In this document: positions 35,686 to 45,030 of the stretch, piece by piece
Position numbering within the stretch: the first letter of the stretch is position 1
How the letters are laid out: the number at the start of each line of letters is the position of its first letter
From: Bacillota bacterium
Lineage (GTDB): Bacteria; Bacillota_I; Bacilli_A; Erysipelotrichales; Erysipelotrichaceae
Assembly (NCBI GenBank): GCA_023426935.1
Contig: JAEZBR010000071.1
Location: 1-64,000 of the forward strand
Direction of reading: 5' to 3'
Length of the DNA: 64,000 nt
Made by a program: the position numbers and the translations under genes
Notes under the pieces: model-generated
The model's input: the letters and a program-made list of their open reading frames with translations, nothing else
Told to the model about the DNA's origin: nothing
The model's database searches: none

Positions 35686-36885
35686 ATGAAAAAACTACTC
35701 ACAATTCTATTGGTACTGTCATTAGTTGGGTGTTCCAACGGATTTACTAAAGTCAATATCAATAACAGCGAATCATCCAAAACGCATGCAATCTGGTTCT
35801 CTTTCTTAGAGTATGAACAGATGTTAACGGGAAGAAGCGAGGCTGAATTTACAACGGCGGTTCAGACGATGATGAGTAATTTAGAATCGCTGGGAATCAA
35901 TAAGATCTATGCACATGCCTCATCTTATACAGATGCCTTCTATAAATCCAGTTATTATCCCTGGAGTAAATACTGCAGTGGAATTTTGGATGAAGCTCCC
36001 GGCTTCGATCCATTAGCGATCATTATCAATGAAGCAACGCTAAGAAATATCAAAGTCGATGCTTGGATTAATCCGTTAAGAAGTTTTACCGAAGAAGAGT
36101 TAGCCGGACTTGACGATAAGTATCTAGTCAAACAATGGTATAACGATCCTAATGCTAAAGAGAGCCATTTAATGTACGCGAATGGCCGATATTATTTAAA
36201 TCCGGGAAATAAAGATGTGCTGACCTTAATTGAAAGTATCGTGAAAGAACTCTGTAATAATTATTCGTTGACGGGAATTCATATCGACGATTATTTCTAT
36301 CCGACCGAAATGAGTGATGAATTGGATCAGGTAACTTATCAAGCTTATTTAGCCGAGAATCCCAATACCAGTATCGCGGATTATCGGATCCATTGTACCG
36401 ATGTCTTAGTCGAAACGATTCACAGTATCACTAAGACGCATAAGAACTATGTCTTTTCCATCAGTCCCAACGCGAATATCCAAACTAATCTAACGACTTA
36501 TTATGCGGATGTCGAAAAATGGATGAAGAGTAAAGATTATTGCGATCAGATGATTCCGCAGATCTACTTCGGATTTGAGAATGAAACCATGCCCTTCAAA
36601 AAAGTTGTTGATCAATGGGAAAGTCTTAGCAATGGCAAAGTCGACCTCTTGTTTGGCTTGGCGGGATATAAAGTCGGCAAGGAAGATAAGTATGCCGGCA
36701 GTGGTTCTCAAGAATGGATTGAGAATACCGATGTTCTTGCTAGGCAGTTAGATTACGTTTCTAACCAGAGATACTATGATGGGATTGCGATTTTCCGTTA
36801 TTATCTGATTTTTTATCCCGAAAATGCGACCTACGATCAGATGCAGATGGAATTAAGTAAACTGAAAGTTGAAATGAATAAGTAA
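35686..36885 (+). CDS. Lipoprotein with a GHL10-type glycosyl hydrolase-like domain
   Basis: A 399-residue lipoprotein (lipobox LVGC near residue 16). The remaining sequence forms a TIM-barrel-like domain of the glycosyl-hydrolase-like family 10 (DUF187/FenI): IWFSFLEYEQM, KIYAHASSYTDAFYKSSYYPWSKY, VDAWINPLR, GIHIDDYFYP. Such proteins are often wall-associated and may process glycans. A TATAAT only 6 nt before the ATG hints at a very short or leaderless transcript, or it may be read through from the upstream gene 16 nt away. Confidence 0.85.
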   Translation: MKKLLTILLVLSLVGCSNGFTKVNINNSESSKTHAIWFSFLEYEQMLTGRSEAEFTTAVQTMMSNLESLGINKIYAHASSYTDAFYKSSYYPWSKYCSGILDEAPGFDPLAIIINEATLRNIKVDAWINPLRSFTEEELAGLDDKYLVKQWYNDPNAKESHLMYANGRYYLNPGNKDVLTLIESIVKELCNNYSLTGIHIDDYFYPTEMSDELDQVTYQAYLAENPNTSIADYRIHCTDVLVETIHSITKTHKNYVFSISPNANIQTNLTTYYADVEKWMKSKDYCDQMIPQIYFGFENETMPFKKVVDQWESLSNGKVDLLFGLAGYKVGKEDKYAGSGSQEWIENTDVLARQLDYVSNQRYYDGIAIFRYYLIFYPENATYDQMQMELSKLKVEMNK

Positions 36886-36888
36886 TAA

Positions 36889-36913
36889 AAAACAGACGAA
36901 TTTGTCTGTTTTT
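36889..36913. terminator. Bidirectional terminator
   Basis: AAAACAGAC (36889-36897) pairs with GTCTGTTTT (36904-36912) with T-rich tails on both strands, serving the GHL10-type gene and the convergent small gene. Confidence 0.85.
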
Positions 36914-37070
36914 AGTTTCCCTGAGATTCTTTGATCGTCTTAACCATGGCTTTACGGAAGATTTCTTCATCCTTGATTCCTAGTTTATGACAAGCTTCTT
37001 CAAACTTTTTAATAAAGATAATATTGAAATTTAACTCAAGTTTGGCTGAATTAATAGTCTCCTGTTTCAA
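36912..37070 (-). CDS. Small protein with possible ribbon-helix-helix fold
   Basis: A 52-residue minus-strand frame. The TTG start at 37070 has GGGGGA 6 nt upstream, and a strong promoter lies about 36 bp upstream. The peptide has a strand-like stretch LELNFNIIFI, then helix KKFEEACHKLG, then helix KDEEIFRKAMVKTIKES. This strand-helix-helix order is that of ribbon-helix-helix DNA-binding antitoxins (RelB/ParD type), but that assignment is a guess from layout. No toxin gene is adjacent. An upstream extension with an unusual start codon is possible. Confidence 0.6.
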   Translation of the reverse strand: MKQETINSAKLELNFNIIFIKKFEEACHKLGIKDEEIFRKAMVKTIKESQGN

Positions 37071-37105
37071 ATCCGTTCCCCCGATTTCTTTTAAAACCGC
37101 AATGA

Positions 37106-37133
37106 ATTATGACACACGGAAATTAGATGTCAA
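37106..37133 (-). promoter_or_regulatory. Promoter of the small minus-strand gene
   Basis: On the minus strand TTGACA (37128-37133) and CATAAT (37106-37111) are 16 bp apart, almost consensus, directed toward the 52-residue gene. Confidence 0.7.
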
Positions 37134-37172
37134 GAATAATGAATAAAGGTATAATTATAGGGTGAGGAAAAT

Positions 37173-37877
37173 ATGAATAAACAAGAACTTAGTGAAGCTT
37201 TAGTTAACTTCGGCTTAATTATCGATGAAAAGACCAGTGATCAGCTAGAACAGTACCTGATTTATATTCTGGCGGAGAATATGCGGACGAATCTTACCGC
37301 GATTAAAGATCCCGAAGAGATTAGGTCTAAACACTTTTTGGATAGCTTATCGTTATATAAATATGCCAAAGAATCACCCGACCTAATCGATGTCGGTTCC
37401 GGCGCAGGCTTTCCGGGGATTCCTTTAGCGATTGTTTTACCTCGGTTAAAAGTAACCTTAGTTGAGGCGACTAGGAAAAAGTGTGATTTTTTAGAGATGG
37501 CAGTCAAAGAATTAAAACTGACCAATGTGACAGTCTTGAATACCCGAGCGGAAGAATTACCGGGTTCCTATCGGGCCGAATTAGTAACCGCCAGAGCCGT
37601 AGCCGAATTAGGAATCTTGGCGGAACTATGTTTGCCATTAGTAAAACGAAAAGGATTGTTTATCGCGATGAAAGGACCTAAGTATCAGGAAGAGATCGAG
37701 AAAGCGAAGTACGCGTTGGAATTCTTAGGCGGGAAAGAAAAAGAAATCCAGGAATATCAATTACCGGGAAATGAACAACGCTTCAATTTAGTCTATGAGA
37801 AAGTAAAAGCTACTCCGGCAGGGTATCCGCGAAGATATGCCTTAATCAAGAGCAAGCCTTTGGGAGAAGAAGAATGA
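37173..37877 (+). CDS. rsmG: 16S rRNA (guanine-527-N7)-methyltransferase
   Basis: SAM-dependent methyltransferase (GidB) acting on G527 of 16S rRNA. Characteristic elements are MRTNLTAIKDPEEI, HFLDSLSLYKY, the SAM loop DVGSGAGFPGIPLAI and TARAVAELG. 234 residues. GTGAGG precedes the start and a TATAAT lies about 20 nt upstream. It overlaps the next ParB-like gene by 4 nt. Confidence 0.96.
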   Translation: MNKQELSEALVNFGLIIDEKTSDQLEQYLIYILAENMRTNLTAIKDPEEIRSKHFLDSLSLYKYAKESPDLIDVGSGAGFPGIPLAIVLPRLKVTLVEATRKKCDFLEMAVKELKLTNVTVLNTRAEELPGSYRAELVTARAVAELGILAELCLPLVKRKGLFIAMKGPKYQEEIEKAKYALEFLGGKEKEIQEYQLPGNEQRFNLVYEKVKATPAGYPRRYALIKSKPLGEEE

Positions 37878-38647
37878 ATATCACCAGAAATATTTCCCTG
37901 GAAGATATCCAAGCCAATCCTTATCAGCCCCGGATTCAGTTTACCGAAGATAGTTTAGTTGAGTTAGCGCAATCAATCAAAGAGAACGGGGTTATTCAAC
38001 CGGTAATTGTGCGGAAAGCCACGCACGGTTATGAAATAATTGCCGGTGAACGCAGATGTAAGGCGGCGAAATTAGCCGGACTGAAAGAAGTTCCTTGTTT
38101 AGTAATCGATGCGAACGACGATAAAGCCGCGAGGTTAGCTTTAATCGAAAACATTCAAAGAGAAGATCTCGATCCCTTGGAAGAAGCCCAGGCTTATAAA
38201 GATCTTTTGAATATCGAACATTGTACCCAGAGTGAATTAGCCTATAAAGTCGGTAAGAAACAATCCACAATCGCGAATAAGATTAGGTTATTGGGATTAA
38301 GCGATGAAATAAAGGAAGCCTTAGCTAAGGGAAAAATTGCGGAAAGGCAAGCCCGAGCTTTATTAAGAATCCCAGCCGATAAGCAAGAAAAAGTGTATGA
38401 AACGATTGTTGAACGAGGGTTAGATAGCCGCAAGACTGAAGAATATATCGGTGAATTATTGGAACCTAGGGAAAAAGAAGAGAAGAAAAAACATCTGAAC
38501 AAACTATATCTTAAGGATGTAAGGGTTGCGTTGAATACGATTAATCAAGCCGTAGACAGTTTAAAGAACACGAATCTGGAAATTACAAAGGAAACGAAAG
38601 AGACAGATGAAGGATATCAGATTATAATTGATATTAAGAAGCTATAG
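37874..38647 (+). CDS. noc: ParB-family protein in the position of Noc
   Basis: A 257-residue ParB/Noc protein. It has the ParB N-domain (NPYQPRIQF, SIKENGVIQPVIVR), the CTP-binding GERRCKAAKLAG motif, and a central helix-turn-helix (TQSELAYKVGKKQSTIANKIRLL). Its order, rsmG-noc-parA-parB, is that of Bacillus, where Noc guards the nucleoid from division. It could alternatively be a second chromosomal ParB; the short basic N-terminus of Noc is not obvious here. Confidence 0.8.
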   Translation: MNITRNISLEDIQANPYQPRIQFTEDSLVELAQSIKENGVIQPVIVRKATHGYEIIAGERRCKAAKLAGLKEVPCLVIDANDDKAARLALIENIQREDLDPLEEAQAYKDLLNIEHCTQSELAYKVGKKQSTIANKIRLLGLSDEIKEALAKGKIAERQARALLRIPADKQEKVYETIVERGLDSRKTEEYIGELLEPREKEEKKKHLNKLYLKDVRVALNTINQAVDSLKNTNLEITKETKETDEGYQIIIDIKKL

Positions 38648-38692
38648 ATCTATGGTAAAATATGACAGCGTGGCTTTAAGGAGGAATCATCG

Positions 38693-39490
38693 ATGGGTAA
38701 AATAATCGCAATCGCCAATCAAAAAGGCGGCGTTGGTAAAACGACGACCACCATTAATTTAGCAGCCGGATTAGGATACTGTAAGAAGAAAGTTTTGTTG
38801 GTAGATTTCGATCCCCAGGCCAATGCGACCCAAGGTTTGACTCCGAAGAGTCAGATTCCCAATGATCTAAGTAAAGCCCAGAAGAAAGTAACCAACAGTT
38901 CTTATGACATGATTCTCAAGGAGAAGAGTGCGAAAGATTGTATTCGCCGTTTATCCCAACCTCCGATTGATTTAATCCCGTCGAGTATTTTCTTAGCTGG
39001 TGCGGATATCGAAATGATGGATTATAAAGTCGGAAGAGAAAGATTACTTAAAAATAAGTTGGATGAGGTCAAAAATGATTATGATTTTATCTTAATTGAT
39101 TGTCCGCCATCCTTAGGATTATTAAATACCAACGCTTTGACGGCGGCTGATTCCGTCATCATTCCGGTGCAGTGTGAATTCTACGCCTTGGAAGGAATTG
39201 GGCAGTTATTAAGTACAATTCAGCAGATTAAGCGCGTCTTCAACAACAATTTGTATATTGAAGGTGTCTTATTAACAATGTACGATGCCCGAACAAATCT
39301 AAGCTTGGAAGTTCAACAGAATGTTCGAGCTTGGTTCAAAGGCAGTGTCTATAAGAGTTATATTCCCCGTAGTATCAAACTATCCGAGGCTCCAAGCTTT
39401 GGTAAATCAATCTTTGAACACGATGTCCATTCAGAAGGGGCTAAAGCATACGCATTATTAGCGAAAGAAGTTATTGCGAAGAATTCATAG
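38693..39490 (+). CDS. parA: Chromosome partitioning ATPase ParA (Soj)
   Basis: Walker-type ATPase that works with ParB in origin segregation. The deviant Walker [11 protein letters not shown], the FDPQANAT segment and LIDCPPSLG are clear. 265 residues, the chromosomal Soj size. AAGGAGG lies 8-9 nt before ATG 38693. parB follows 11 nt after its end. Confidence 0.95.
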   Translation: MGKIIAIANQKGGVGKTTTTINLAAGLGYCKKKVLLVDFDPQANATQGLTPKSQIPNDLSKAQKKVTNSSYDMILKEKSAKDCIRRLSQPPIDLIPSSIFLAGADIEMMDYKVGRERLLKNKLDEVKNDYDFILIDCPPSLGLLNTNALTAADSVIIPVQCEFYALEGIGQLLSTIQQIKRVFNNNLYIEGVLLTMYDARTNLSLEVQQNVRAWFKGSVYKSYIPRSIKLSEAPSFGKSIFEHDVHSEGAKAYALLAKEVIAKNS

Positions 39491-39501
39491 GAGGTAACAG
39501 C

Positions 39502-40371
39502 ATGGCAGATCATCGTAAAGGTGGTTTAGGAAGCGGCTTGGAAGCAATCTTAGGAACCGATTTTAGCGATCTAGACGACTTGTCCAAAGATGCGGCAAGT
39601 AAGAAAGAAACCGATGAGATTCCTTTAGATCAGATTCAATCGAACCCTTATCAACCCCGAAAAGTATTTGAAGAAAAAGAACTGCAGGAACTGGCTGATT
39701 CAATTAAGGAACAGGGCGTTTTTCAGCCGATTTTAGTTAAAAAGACGGATGTCGGTTATGTTCTATTAGCCGGGGAACGTAGAGTCAGAGCCGCTAAATT
39801 GGCGGGACTAACAACAATTCCGGCGGTCATTAAAGATTTCACCCAGCAACAGATGTTGGAGTTATCCTTACTGGAGAATATTCAGCGGGAAGATCTCAGC
39901 GTAATCGAAGAAGCTTCCAGTTACCAACAGTTGATAGAGAAATTAGGATATACCCAAGAAGATTTAGCAAAAAGAATCGGTAAATCCCGAACCCATGTGA
40001 CCAATACCCTTAGATTGTTAAGTTTACCTTCCGAAATCACGGATATGGTCAACGAGAAGAAATTGACAATGGGTCAGGTTAGACCGTTAGTAACGATCGA
40101 GGATGACCAAGAAAAGATTCGCTTAGCCAAAATGATTGCGAAGCTAGATCTTTCCGCCAGACAAGCTGAAATGTTGGCAAAGAAAGCTACCGAAGGGAAG
40201 AAACCGAAACCAGTCGTTACGGTCGATCAGGACTTGGTTAAGGTTCAAAGAAGATTAGCTTCGAAGTTAGGAACGAAGGTTAAAATTAAACCCCAGGAGA
40301 TTCAAATCAGTTACGAAGGAACCGATGATTTAAATCGGATCTTGGAACTGTTAAATTTATTAGACGACTAG
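39502..40371 (+). CDS. parB: Chromosome partitioning protein ParB (Spo0J)
   Basis: Binds parS sites, loads condensin and forms CTP-dependent sliding clamps. It opens with GGLGSGLEAILG, followed by NPYQPRKVFEE, GERRVRAAKLAG, the helix-turn-helix (TQEDLAKRIGKSRTHVTNTLRLL) and a C-terminal dimerisation region. 289 residues. AGGAGGT upstream. I did not spot a consensus parS site by eye in the window. Confidence 0.94.
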   Translation: MADHRKGGLGSGLEAILGTDFSDLDDLSKDAASKKETDEIPLDQIQSNPYQPRKVFEEKELQELADSIKEQGVFQPILVKKTDVGYVLLAGERRVRAAKLAGLTTIPAVIKDFTQQQMLELSLLENIQREDLSVIEEASSYQQLIEKLGYTQEDLAKRIGKSRTHVTNTLRLLSLPSEITDMVNEKKLTMGQVRPLVTIEDDQEKIRLAKMIAKLDLSARQAEMLAKKATEGKKPKPVVTVDQDLVKVQRRLASKLGTKVKIKPQEIQISYEGTDDLNRILELLNLLDD

Positions 40372-40388
40372 AAAAGGGAATTGATAAA

Positions 40389-41012
40389 GTGAAGAGATTA
40401 GTTGGGAAGACGTTCATTACCATTTTAGGAAGCGCGATCTTAGCGTTTGGACTCTATAACATCCATGAAACAGCCCAGATTACCGAAGGCGGAATCTTGG
40501 GCATGACTTTATTGCTTGATCATTGGTTCAGTATTTCTCCATCCATCTCCGGATTTATTTTAAACATGATAAGTTATATCAGTGGGTGGAAAATTTTCGG
40601 AAAGAAGTTTTTATACTATTCCGTGGTAGCCGCTTTAGGGTTTTCAATCTTCTATGAAATATTCGCGTCCTACGATCCTTTATGGCCAGGGATTGCGAAT
40701 AATTTGTTACTGGCCGCGATCTTGGGCGGAACTTTCGTCGGGGTTGGAGCCGGGCTATGTGTCAGTATCGGCGGAGCGGCCGGTGGCGATGATGCTTTAG
40801 CGATGAGTATCGCAAAATTACTTAAAGTTAAGATCGATTCCGTATATTTAGTTTTCGATGTTGTCGTTTTAATCTTGTCTTTAAGTTATATTCCACTGAA
40901 GAATATCGGTTATTCTTTAGTGACAGTCATTATTTCTGGCCAGATTATAGGCTTCCTTCACCGCTTACCAAAGAAATTGGCGAAAAGAAAAGCAGAAAAA
41001 ACAACTATTTAA
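40389..41012 (+). CDS. YitT-family membrane protein
   Basis: A 207-residue integral membrane protein with about five helices. The TEGGILGMTLLLDHW segment and the GGTFVGVGAGLCVSIGGAAGGDD region fit the DUF161/YitT family of unknown transport or structural role. It starts with GTG 17 nt after parB, probably in the same transcript. It lacks the DUF2179 cytoplasmic domain of full-length YitT proteins. Confidence 0.8.
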   Translation: MKRLVGKTFITILGSAILAFGLYNIHETAQITEGGILGMTLLLDHWFSISPSISGFILNMISYISGWKIFGKKFLYYSVVAALGFSIFYEIFASYDPLWPGIANNLLLAAILGGTFVGVGAGLCVSIGGAAGGDDALAMSIAKLLKVKIDSVYLVFDVVVLILSLSYIPLKNIGYSLVTVIISGQIIGFLHRLPKKLAKRKAEKTTI

Positions 41013-41047
41013 AAGTATCGTGCTATAATGCAAATAAGGCAGGGTAT

Positions 41048-41788
41048 ATGAAAAAGCAGTTAAAACAGGGATTTACATTGATTGAAATGATTATCGTTAT
41101 CGCAATAATTGCGGTTTTACTTTTAATTGTTGTCCCGATAGCCAATGGAATGATTTCCTCGGCTCAAGCGACGACCTGTGCGGCAAACAGAAAGACGTTA
41201 TTAACCGAAATTGAAGCAGAATATCTCTTAAATAAAGAAAATAAAACGCAAGATGAATTATTTACCGAAATATACACCGCTAATAAGGATAAGTATATTT
41301 GTCCTAGCGGTGGCGTCTTTACTTATGAAAATGGCGAAGTAGTATGCAGTAAACATTCTAAGACTACCACTAAAGTTAGCGACAATTTCCCGGAAGTTAT
41401 TCTTTCCCAGAAAGTCGATGATACCCTTAGAAGCAAGGGTGATAAAATGACCATCACAAAAGGCACGATTTATAAAATCGGGAGTAACTATTATGTGGCT
41501 ACTGCCGATTCGGTTAATCGCACCGTGGGAAATGATTATGAGTCTTGGCTGCAGAGTACCTATTGTGTTAAGAAAATCGATTTTTCTAAAGTTTATACCG
41601 ATACTGATTTCAATACCGGATATATTTCTTCCGGATACAACAAAACCAAAGTAGGATATGTCTATAACTATAAGGGTAAACTCTATATTCAAAATAGTAA
41701 TTTTACCGGGAATCTTCAGGAACAGTCTTCGGATCCCACAAATAATTCAGCTTATTGGAGCTATTTAGGGACAGTTGCATCAGATTAA
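41048..41788 (+). CDS. Orphan type IV pilin-like protein with C-terminal CBM5/12-like region
   Basis: Residues 1-35 form a class III/type IV prepilin signal: basic MKKQLKQG, cleavage after Gly 8, then FTLIE with Glu at +5 and a hydrophobic helix. A Cys-containing segment CPSGGVF...VVCSKH is common in GspG-like Firmicutes pseudopilins. The C-terminal region resembles short chitin-binding repeats of the CBM5/12 type (YVYNYKGKLYIQ, then AYWSYLG), perhaps twice. No prepilin peptidase, assembly ATPase or other pilin gene is nearby. TATAAT and an AGGG ribosome site precede the ATG. Confidence 0.75.
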   Translation: MKKQLKQGFTLIEMIIVIAIIAVLLLIVVPIANGMISSAQATTCAANRKTLLTEIEAEYLLNKENKTQDELFTEIYTANKDKYICPSGGVFTYENGEVVCSKHSKTTTKVSDNFPEVILSQKVDDTLRSKGDKMTITKGTIYKIGSNYYVATADSVNRTVGNDYESWLQSTYCVKKIDFSKVYTDTDFNTGYISSGYNKTKVGYVYNYKGKLYIQNSNFTGNLQEQSSDPTNNSAYWSYLGTVASD

Positions 41789-41818
41789 GTAAATAAATAT
41801 AACAAGATCTTCATTGTT

Positions 41819-42676
41819 CTATTTTTGTCTATTCCAGAAAAACTTATCCGCTAAGGGATATAAATCGGCGAAATCAAATAATTCGATCGAGTGGGTCTTT
41901 ATCGCTTCATCGGCTAAGTAACCATGTAACCAGACAGCCGCTTTTAAGGCGGTAAAGATATCAGAATTGATGCCTAGCATCCCCGTAATCATTCCGGTTA
42001 AAAGATCGCCACTACCGGCTCTAGCCAAGGCAGAATTGCCGCTGTGATTGGTATATAACTCGCCCTTAGGCGAGATAACTAAGGTTTCATGACCTTTTAA
42101 GATTAAATAAACCTGATTGTCTTTCGCATATTCTACGGCAATCTTTTCTTTATCTTGTGAAATCTTATCGACGGTTAAATTAGTTAAAGCGGAAAACTCG
42201 CCTAGATGCGGGGTTAAAATTAAAGGATAACGATGACTATGAAGCAAGTAAGGATCTTTCGCTAAGATTCTAAGACCTTCGGCGTCGACCACTAAGGGAA
42301 GTTCTAGATTCAATAACGATTTCAAATATACTTCTTTGAATGAAAGATTAGTTAAACCGCTGCCGAAACTCATCGCTTTAACTTTCTTAAATAAACCGGA
42401 TGGAATAACTTCCGTAGTTAATTTTCCCCCGTCGTCGAAATGATAGACGCAGGTAGGTTCTTTACCGGCAACTATAGGGTAGATTTCTTTAGGTAAGACT
42501 ACATGAATGTAAGACGCACCTATTAATCTGGCGCCTAAAATATTCAAACTGCAGGCACCAGCCATCCCGGCGGAACCGGCAATCAAAGCGATTACCCCAT
42601 TATCGAATTTATTCGATTCCGGATTACGAAGCGGATATTGTTGAAAAAACTCTTTAGCCGTATAGTCATTGGACAT
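41819..42676 (-). CDS. nnrD: ADP-dependent NAD(P)H-hydrate dehydratase
   Basis: Repairs hydrated NAD(P)H. Ribokinase-like fold of 285 residues with IALIAGSAGMAGACSLNILGARLIGA, VKAMSFGSGLT, LTPHLGEFSAL and the AGSGDLLTGMITGML loop with catalytic Asp. This is the stand-alone form without the NnrE epimerase half. AGGAGG lies upstream of ATG 42676. Confidence 0.92.
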   Translation of the reverse strand: MSNDYTAKEFFQQYPLRNPESNKFDNGVIALIAGSAGMAGACSLNILGARLIGASYIHVVLPKEIYPIVAGKEPTCVYHFDDGGKLTTEVIPSGLFKKVKAMSFGSGLTNLSFKEVYLKSLLNLELPLVVDAEGLRILAKDPYLLHSHRYPLILTPHLGEFSALTNLTVDKISQDKEKIAVEYAKDNQVYLILKGHETLVISPKGELYTNHSGNSALARAGSGDLLTGMITGMLGINSDIFTALKAAVWLHGYLADEAIKTHSIELFDFADLYPLADKFFWNRQK

Positions 42677-42864
42677 GAGGGTGCCTCCTAGTATTCTTTC
42701 TTTTATTATAGAGGTAAAACACTAAAAGTTTAACTTACTTTTAACCGAAGATGTTTAACGATAAAAAAAGAGAATGGTAGAATTCACATAAATAGTATAA
42801 TGGAAGCAAGAAGAAACCTTAGGTTCAGCGGGTCTTTAGAAGAAAAAGATTCGGGAGGAAACTT

Positions 42865-45003
42865 ATGATTAAAAATCTGTACAAGGAAGGCTATACCCAG
42901 AATCGGGAATTATCCTGGTTGCGTTTTAATGACCGCGTCTTGCAGGAAGCTAATCAGAAAGAAGTTCCGTTACTCGAAAGAGAGAAATTTATTTCGATTT
43001 ATTCTTCAAACTTAAAGGAATTTTTTATGATTAGAGTCGGATCTTTAAGCCAAGCCAAACAAATCAAGCTTGCTAAGATCGATAATAAATCCGGAATGAA
43101 CGCGGCCGAACAACTCAAGATGATCTATAAGGCTGTTGGAAAAAGTGTTAATAAAAGAGACCGGATTTATGCAGAATTAAAGAAGAAATTAGCTAAGGTG
43201 GGAATAATTGATCTACAGATTAATGATTGTCATAAAGAAGAAAGAAAATATCTCAAAGAATATTTTCGCAGCAAGATTAAACCTTTATTATTCCCCCAGA
43301 TTGTCGATTCTTATCACCCGTTTCCTAACTTAAGAAATGGAATGGTCGTAATCGCAGCGATGGTTTCTTATAATAATCACAATGCGTTTGTCTTTACCCC
43401 TCTGCCGGTATCACTACCACCTTTAATTACCCTGCCAAAAGGGAAGGATTCTCTGGTTCGGTATGTGCATACCGAAGATCTAATCATGTTTTATCTGAAA
43501 GATATCTTTAAAGATTTTAATGTGATGGAAGCATTAAAAATCCAAGTATTAAGAAACGAAGATGTGAATGTCGATGACGATCTATTCGACGACATTATCG
43601 ATTACCGTAAGAAGATGCGGAAGGTTTTAAATCTGCGGCAACATCAGTCACCGGTCGCGTTATTTGTCAGTAAGCCGATGAGTAACGAAATGAAGAAATA
43701 TCTTTTCGAACACTTGGATCTGGAACCTAAACAAACCTATTTGACCACTTATCCGTTAGATTCAAGTTTTGGATTTGAACTAGCTCAGTTATTTCCGGAA
43801 GCGAGTAATTACTTATATGAACCCTATGTTCCAAAATTATCCGTAAATCTGAACTACCGTCAGAAATTATTCCCCCAGTTGCTCAAACACGATGTGTTAT
43901 TAAGCTATCCATATGAGAATATGGAACCGTTATTGTTGCTAGTGAAGGAAGCGGCGGATGATCCGAATGTTATTTCCATCAAAATCACAATCTATCGCTT
44001 AGCCAAACAAGCCAGATTGGTCGAATATTTATGTCGGGCAGCGGAGAACGGTAAAGAAGTTATTACTTTAATTGAATTGAAGGCGCGATTTGATGAACAG
44101 GTTAACATTGATTATTCCCAAAGGTTGGAAGATGCGGGGTGTACAGTTTTATATGGATTCTCAGAGTATAAAGTTCATTCCAAAATTTTACTCATTACTA
44201 GGAATTCAAATCATAAGATTCAGCAAGTAGCGCAGATTGCGACCGGAAATTTTAACGAGAAGACCGCGAAACAATACACCGACTTGGCTTATTTTACGGC
44301 TAGACCGGGAATCGTTAAGGATGCGGAAGCGTTCTTCCGCAATATGATGGTTGGCAAATTGGATGGTATCTATCAAAATCTTTTAGTTGCGCCTGTTTCC
44401 TTAAAGAGTAAACTAATAAAATTGATTGAGCGGGAAACTAACAAGAAAACGAAGGGGAAGATCGTAATCAAGATTAATTCTTTAACTGATGAAGAGTTAA
44501 TTTACCATTTAAGTTTAGCCAGTCAGGCCGGCGTCGAAATTAAAATGATTGTTAGAGGAATCTGTTGTCTATTGCCAGGCATAAAAGGCAAGACCGAGAA
44601 TATTTCCATCCGGAGTATTGTCGGAAGATACCTGGAACATTCCCGAATCTATGAATTCGGTAAAGGAAATAGCGAAGTAATGTATATCTCTTCGGCTGAC
44701 TTCATGACTCGAAACACGGAACGCAGAGTTGAAATTGCCTGTCCGATCTTAGACAAGGAAATTCGTCAGTACCTCAATAATTATTTGGACTTATGTCTTA
44801 AAGATACGGTTAAATCGCGCGCTATCAGTACCAATGGGCATTATGAGCGCTTGAAGGCAAATGTTGAGATAGATAGCCAGGATTTATTAATGAGAACGAC
44901 TAAAGGTTCTAAGCAACAATTACCGATTAAAGAAAGTCGCCACTCGAAAGTCATCGGTGTCTTCGATACGATTTATCAAGAAAAAGAAAAGACAAAAAAA
45001 TAA
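42865..45003 (+). CDS. ppk1: Polyphosphate kinase 1
   Basis: Reversibly makes polyphosphate from ATP. The N-terminal NRELSWLRFNDRVLQEA, then SNLKEFFMIRVG, the phospholipase-D-like core with catalytic His near residue 437 (YKVHSKILLI), TGNFNEKTAKQYTDLAYFTA and a second HSR-type region (YLEHSRIYEFG) match PPK1. 712 residues. GGGAGGAAAC upstream; a TATAAT at 42796-42801 is the likely -10. It is convergent with ppk2. Confidence 0.95.
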   Translation: MIKNLYKEGYTQNRELSWLRFNDRVLQEANQKEVPLLEREKFISIYSSNLKEFFMIRVGSLSQAKQIKLAKIDNKSGMNAAEQLKMIYKAVGKSVNKRDRIYAELKKKLAKVGIIDLQINDCHKEERKYLKEYFRSKIKPLLFPQIVDSYHPFPNLRNGMVVIAAMVSYNNHNAFVFTPLPVSLPPLITLPKGKDSLVRYVHTEDLIMFYLKDIFKDFNVMEALKIQVLRNEDVNVDDDLFDDIIDYRKKMRKVLNLRQHQSPVALFVSKPMSNEMKKYLFEHLDLEPKQTYLTTYPLDSSFGFELAQLFPEASNYLYEPYVPKLSVNLNYRQKLFPQLLKHDVLLSYPYENMEPLLLLVKEAADDPNVISIKITIYRLAKQARLVEYLCRAAENGKEVITLIELKARFDEQVNIDYSQRLEDAGCTVLYGFSEYKVHSKILLITRNSNHKIQQVAQIATGNFNEKTAKQYTDLAYFTARPGIVKDAEAFFRNMMVGKLDGIYQNLLVAPVSLKSKLIKLIERETNKKTKGKIVIKINSLTDEELIYHLSLASQAGVEIKMIVRGICCLLPGIKGKTENISIRSIVGRYLEHSRIYEFGKGNSEVMYISSADFMTRNTERRVEIACPILDKEIRQYLNNYLDLCLKDTVKSRAISTNGHYERLKANVEIDSQDLLMRTTKGSKQQLPIKESRHSKVIGVFDTIYQEKEKTKK

Positions 45004-45026
45004 AAAGACGAGATTATCGTCTTTTT
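45002..45026. terminator. Bidirectional terminator between ppk1 and ppk2
   Basis: AAAAAGACGA (45002-45011) pairs with TCGTCTTTTT (45017-45026) around a 5-nt loop, with U-tails on both strands. Confidence 0.9.
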
Positions 45027-45030
45027 AAGC

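Noticed and set aside
37874..40371. parS sites close to the parAB genes
   Set aside because: I looked for the 16-bp TGTTTCACGTGAAACA palindrome by eye and did not find it; a motif search would be needed, so none is reported.
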